A stretch of DNA of 10,377 nucleotides, taken from NCBI GenBank assembly GCA_027490555.1, contig JAIXXW010000150.1, positions 1-10,377 of the forward strand. Direction: 5' to 3'. Under the pieces are notes generated by a model, which had not been told where the DNA came from, did not search any database, and saw nothing but the letters and a program-made list of their open reading frames with translations. The position numbers and the translations under genes are program-made. Below, in pieces: positions 8,210 to 10,377 of the stretch (positions are counted from its first letter, which is position 1; each line of letters starts with the position of its first letter). The stretch is from Comamonadaceae bacterium. GTDB taxonomy: Bacteria > Pseudomonadota > Gammaproteobacteria > Burkholderiales > Burkholderiaceae_C.

Positions 8210-8500
8210 ATGTCTTTGGATGTCCCTTTTTTCAACGCCCGCATAGCGCCGGATGGCGGCTGTTTTGATGCCTGGAAAGCGCAGTCCCTGCTCGATTCTT
8301 TGGAACAAGCCGGTCTGCAGTGGCCCAGTTCATGCCGCACCGGCACTTGCCGCACCTGCCTGGGGCAACTGATCTCCGGCCAGGTGCGCTATGACATGGA
8401 ATGGCCCGGACTGAGCGCCGAAGAAAAAGAACAGGGCTGCGTCTTGCCCTGCGTGGCACGCCCCGTCAGCGATGTGGTGCTGCAGGACCCTTTGGGCTGA
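8210..8500 (+). CDS. Small plant-type 2Fe-2S ferredoxin
   Basis: The 96-residue protein has the cluster motif of plant-type ferredoxins. Cys42, Cys47 and Cys50 occur in SCRTGTCRTCLGQ (C-x4-C-x2-C), and Cys81 lies in LPCVARP, 31 residues after Cys50. It would carry electrons to a soluble oxidoreductase in the cytoplasm. It is stand-alone, with no reductase or oxygenase domain, and resembles the short ferredoxin family scattered in Burkholderiales genomes. Two extra cysteines (18 and 77) are visible. The ATG at 8210 is chosen because the beta-grasp fold starts there (PFFNARIAPDGG) and a -10 box lies immediately upstream; a frame from 8093 has no coding character before this point. No redox partner is encoded nearby. 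It is divergent from the EamA gene and convergent with ntrC, 14 bases apart. Confidence 0.88.
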   Translation: MSLDVPFFNARIAPDGGCFDAWKAQSLLDSLEQAGLQWPSSCRTGTCRTCLGQLISGQVRYDMEWPGLSAEEKEQGCVLPCVARPVSDVVLQDPLG

Positions 8501-8514
8501 TCGGCAGACCCTGC

Positions 8515-10029
8515 TCAGGCCTCGTCGAGGCCCAGCTCCTGGATTTTGCGGGTGATGGTGTTGCGACCAATGCCCAGTTTCTGTGCCGCCTCAATGCGGC
8601 GGCCCCGGGTGGTCGCCAAAGCCGCCTGGATCAGGCTGGTCTCGAAACGGCGGGTCAACTCGTCCCACACGTCCTGGCGGCCTTGGTTCAGCATGGCCAG
8701 GGCCTCTTGCTCCAGACCGGACTCCCACACCGTGCCCACAGCCATCGGCCCTGCGGCCCGCCGGACAAGCGCCTCGGGCGGCTCCCCGGCTGCGGGCACA
8801 GCGGACCCGGCGGCCAAGTGCGGGCGCTCCAGTGGTTCGGACAGGCCTGTGGAGGATCGCGGCGTGGGGTCCAGGTCCAACACCTCCGGCGGCAGATCCT
8901 TGACCTCGATCACCTGGGTGGGGGCCATCACGGTCAGCCAATGGCAGATGTTCTCCAGTTGTCGCACATTGCCTGGGAACTGGAAAGCGCTCAGACGGTC
9001 CAGCGCGGCATCGTCCATGCGTTTGGGCTCCACACCCAGTTGCTGGGCACTGCGCTGCAAAAAGTAGCGCGCCAGCACCGGCACATCTTCGCGCCGCTCG
9101 CGCAATGCCGGCAGGCGCAGTCGGATGACGTTCAGGCGGTGGTACAGGTCTTCCCGGAAAACACCTTCCTTGACGCGCTGCTCCAGGTCCTGGTGGGTGG
9201 CGGCGATCACGCGCACATTGGCCTTGACGGCGCTGTGCCCACCCACCCGGTAAAAGTGGCCGTCCGACAGCACGCGCAGCAAACGGGTCTGCAGATCAAA
9301 AGGCATGTCGCCGATCTCATCCAGAAACAAGGTGCCGCCATCGGCCTGTTCAAACCGGCCCCGGCGCGAGGTTTGAGCCCCGGTGAAGGCGCCACGCTCA
9401 TGGCCAAAGAGTTCACTCTCGAGCAGGTCTTTGGGGATGGCCGCCGTGTTGATGGCCACAAAAGGCTGCTGGGCGCGCGGCGAGTGCTTGTGCAGGGCAT
9501 GCGCCACCAGCTCCTTGCCAGAGCCCGACTCGCCCGTGATCAGCACCGTCACATGGCTTTGTGCCAGACGACCGATACCGCGAAACACATCCTGCATGGC
9601 CGGGGCCTGCCCCAGCATCTCGGGCGCCTCGGTCATCTGCTCTTCGATCACCTCTTCGCGCTGGCTTTCTCCGACAGCGCGCCGGATCAGCTCGAGGGCC
9701 TTGGGCAAATCGAAGGGTTTGGGCAGGTACTCGAAGGCGCCACTGGAAAACGCCGACACCGCACTGTCCAAGTCGGAAAAGGCGGTCATGATGATGACCG
9801 GCAAACCCGGCATGCGCTGCTTGATGGCTGTGAGCAAATCCAGACCCGAGCCGCCGGGCATGCGGATGTCGCTGACCAGCACCTGTGGGCCTTCGCTTTC
9901 GGAATCCAGGGCCTTCAGGACCTCGCGCGGGTTGGTGAAGCTGCGGGTGGGCAGGCCTTCTCGCAAAAGTGCTTTTTCCAGCACAAAGCGGATGGATTGA
10001 TCATCATCTACGATCCAGATCGGCTTCAT
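8515..10029 (-). CDS. ntrC: Nitrogen regulation response regulator NtrC
   Basis: NtrC activates sigma-54 promoters for nitrogen assimilation (glnA, ammonium uptake) when phosphorylated by NtrB. The 504 residues contain a receiver domain (1-120) with acidic pocket Asp8-10, phosphorylation site Asp54 in SDIRMPGG, and Lys104 in PKPFD. The AAA+ domain (about 139-375) has Walker A GESGSGKE (166-173), the sigma-54 loop GAFTGA (213-218), Walker B GTLFLDEIG (232-240), the REDLYHRLN region (292-300) and FPGNVRQLEN (351-360). A Fis-type helix-turn-helix lies at about 467-500. A Pro/Ala-rich linker of about 50 residues (385-435) makes it longer than E. coli NtrC (469). The ATG at 10029 is preferred to a GTG at 10053 because MKPIWIVDDD is the usual beginning; either start leaves it close behind ntrB. 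It should be co-transcribed with ntrB. Confidence 0.95.
   Translation of the reverse strand: MKPIWIVDDDQSIRFVLEKALLREGLPTRSFTNPREVLKALDSESEGPQVLVSDIRMPGGSGLDLLTAIKQRMPGLPVIIMTAFSDLDSAVSAFSSGAFEYLPKPFDLPKALELIRRAVGESQREEVIEEQMTEAPEMLGQAPAMQDVFRGIGRLAQSHVTVLITGESGSGKELVAHALHKHSPRAQQPFVAINTAAIPKDLLESELFGHERGAFTGAQTSRRGRFEQADGGTLFLDEIGDMPFDLQTRLLRVLSDGHFYRVGGHSAVKANVRVIAATHQDLEQRVKEGVFREDLYHRLNVIRLRLPALRERREDVPVLARYFLQRSAQQLGVEPKRMDDAALDRLSAFQFPGNVRQLENICHWLTVMAPTQVIEVKDLPPEVLDLDPTPRSSTGLSEPLERPHLAAGSAVPAAGEPPEALVRRAAGPMAVGTVWESGLEQEALAMLNQGRQDVWDELTRRFETSLIQAALATTRGRRIEAAQKLGIGRNTITRKIQELGLDEA
8518..8532. terminator. Palindrome at the ferredoxin/ntrC convergent junction
   Basis: GGCCTCGTCGAGGCC is a perfect odd palindrome with seven-base arms. 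It lies in the last five codons of ntrC, immediately before its stop (8515-8517), and 17 bases past the ferredoxin stop. It could form a hairpin in both transcripts, though no T run follows on either strand. Confidence 0.3.
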
Positions 10030-10065
10030 CAACGCGGTGCTTTCTGTGGTCACACTCAGTCACTG

Positions 10066-10377
10066 TCAGGGCAACGGAATCAAAATCTTGAAATCCGTAC
10101 GGCCGGGCTCGCTGTCACATTCGATCATGCCCTGGTGTTGCTGGACAAACGTTTGTGCGAGTGTCAAACCCAGGCCGGAACCGCCTTCTCGTCCCGAGAT
10201 GAGCGGGAAAAAAATGCGGTCCTTGATCGAGTCTGGAACACCAGGCCCGTTGTCCATCACATGCAATTCCAATGCCAGGCGATAGCGTTTTTTTCCAAAA
10301 GTGACTTGCCTCAAGATCCGGCTCCTGAGGGTGATCTGTGCATCGCCATCCGCGATGCGCTCCTGCAGGGCTTGCGC
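10066..10377 (-). CDS. ntrB: Nitrogen regulation sensor histidine kinase NtrB, 3' part only
   Basis: Only the last 103 residues of NtrB (GlnL) are in the window; the gene continues past base 10377. NtrB senses nitrogen status through PII and phosphorylates or dephosphorylates NtrC. The fragment is the C-terminal part of the HATPase domain. It shows ITLRSRI (15-21), the G1 box DNGPGVP (42-48), FFPLISGREGGSGLGLTLA (56-74) holding the F and G2 boxes, and the closing strands GMIECDSEPGRTDFKILIPL. The segment PLISGREGG is characteristic of NtrB-type kinases (PMVSGREGG in E. coli), which separates it from other histidine kinases. Its stop lies 36 bases before the chosen ntrC ATG (12 before the alternative GTG), consistent with an ntrBC operon. 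Upstream glnA, often adjacent, is outside the window. Confidence 0.93.
   Translation of the reverse strand, partial: AQALQERIADGDAQITLRSRILRQVTFGKKRYRLALELHVMDNGPGVPDSIKDRIFFPLISGREGGSGLGLTLAQTFVQQHQGMIECDSEPGRTDFKILIPLP

Noticed and set aside
7224..8246. 340-codon plus-strand frame, longer than the transporter gene it overlaps
   Set aside because: The product is extremely rich in His, Gln and Gly with no recognisable domain, while the minus strand encodes ten clear membrane helices of the EamA family. It is a GC-driven shadow frame.

Overview
This window looks like an ordinary chromosomal segment of a high-GC betaproteobacterium. The order Burkholderiales and family Comamonadaceae (Limnohabitans/Rhodoferax-like) are the best guess. 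This rests on protein style (ArgH N-terminus, the NtrC start reading MKPIWIVDDD, long PEP carboxylase) and on promoters such as TAAAAT lying almost on the start codon; no database search was possible. Ten protein genes fill almost all of it, two of them cut by the window edges. No gap exceeds about 130 bases, and I see no rRNA, tRNA, insertion sequence, phage gene or CRISPR array.

Layout. Positions 1-4162 (+) carry the 3' part of ppc (PEP carboxylase, oxaloacetate supply) and argH (last step of arginine synthesis). Positions 4172-4894 (-) hold a divergent SRAP/YedK-family gene. A 61-base divergent spacer separates it from 4956-5492 (+), rluE (23S rRNA pseudouridine synthase). Next on the + strand come an NfsB-like flavin nitroreductase (5589-6227), a 46-residue lysine-rich small protein (6357-6497) and rluA (6536-7213). 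Then 7218-8117 (-) is an EamA/DMT membrane transporter, 8210-8500 (+) a small 2Fe-2S ferredoxin, and 8515-10029 (-) ntrC preceded by the 3' end of ntrB (10066-10377, -). NtrB and NtrC form the two-component switch for nitrogen-limited growth.

How the genes fit together. Apart from ntrB-ntrC, and possibly nfsB-like/small protein/rluA as a loose co-directional run, the genes seem to be independent housekeeping units. Three convergent gene pairs (argH/SRAP, rluA/EamA, ferredoxin/ntrC) are packed with 4-14 bases between stop codons. Each has a short perfect odd palindrome at the junction.

I found no new multi-gene system. The best candidates for a second look are: the SRAP homologue, which appears to have lost all four known active-site residues; the palindrome in its divergent promoter region; apparently leaderless promoters for argH and the ferredoxin; the palindromes at convergent gene ends; and the small lysine-rich protein.
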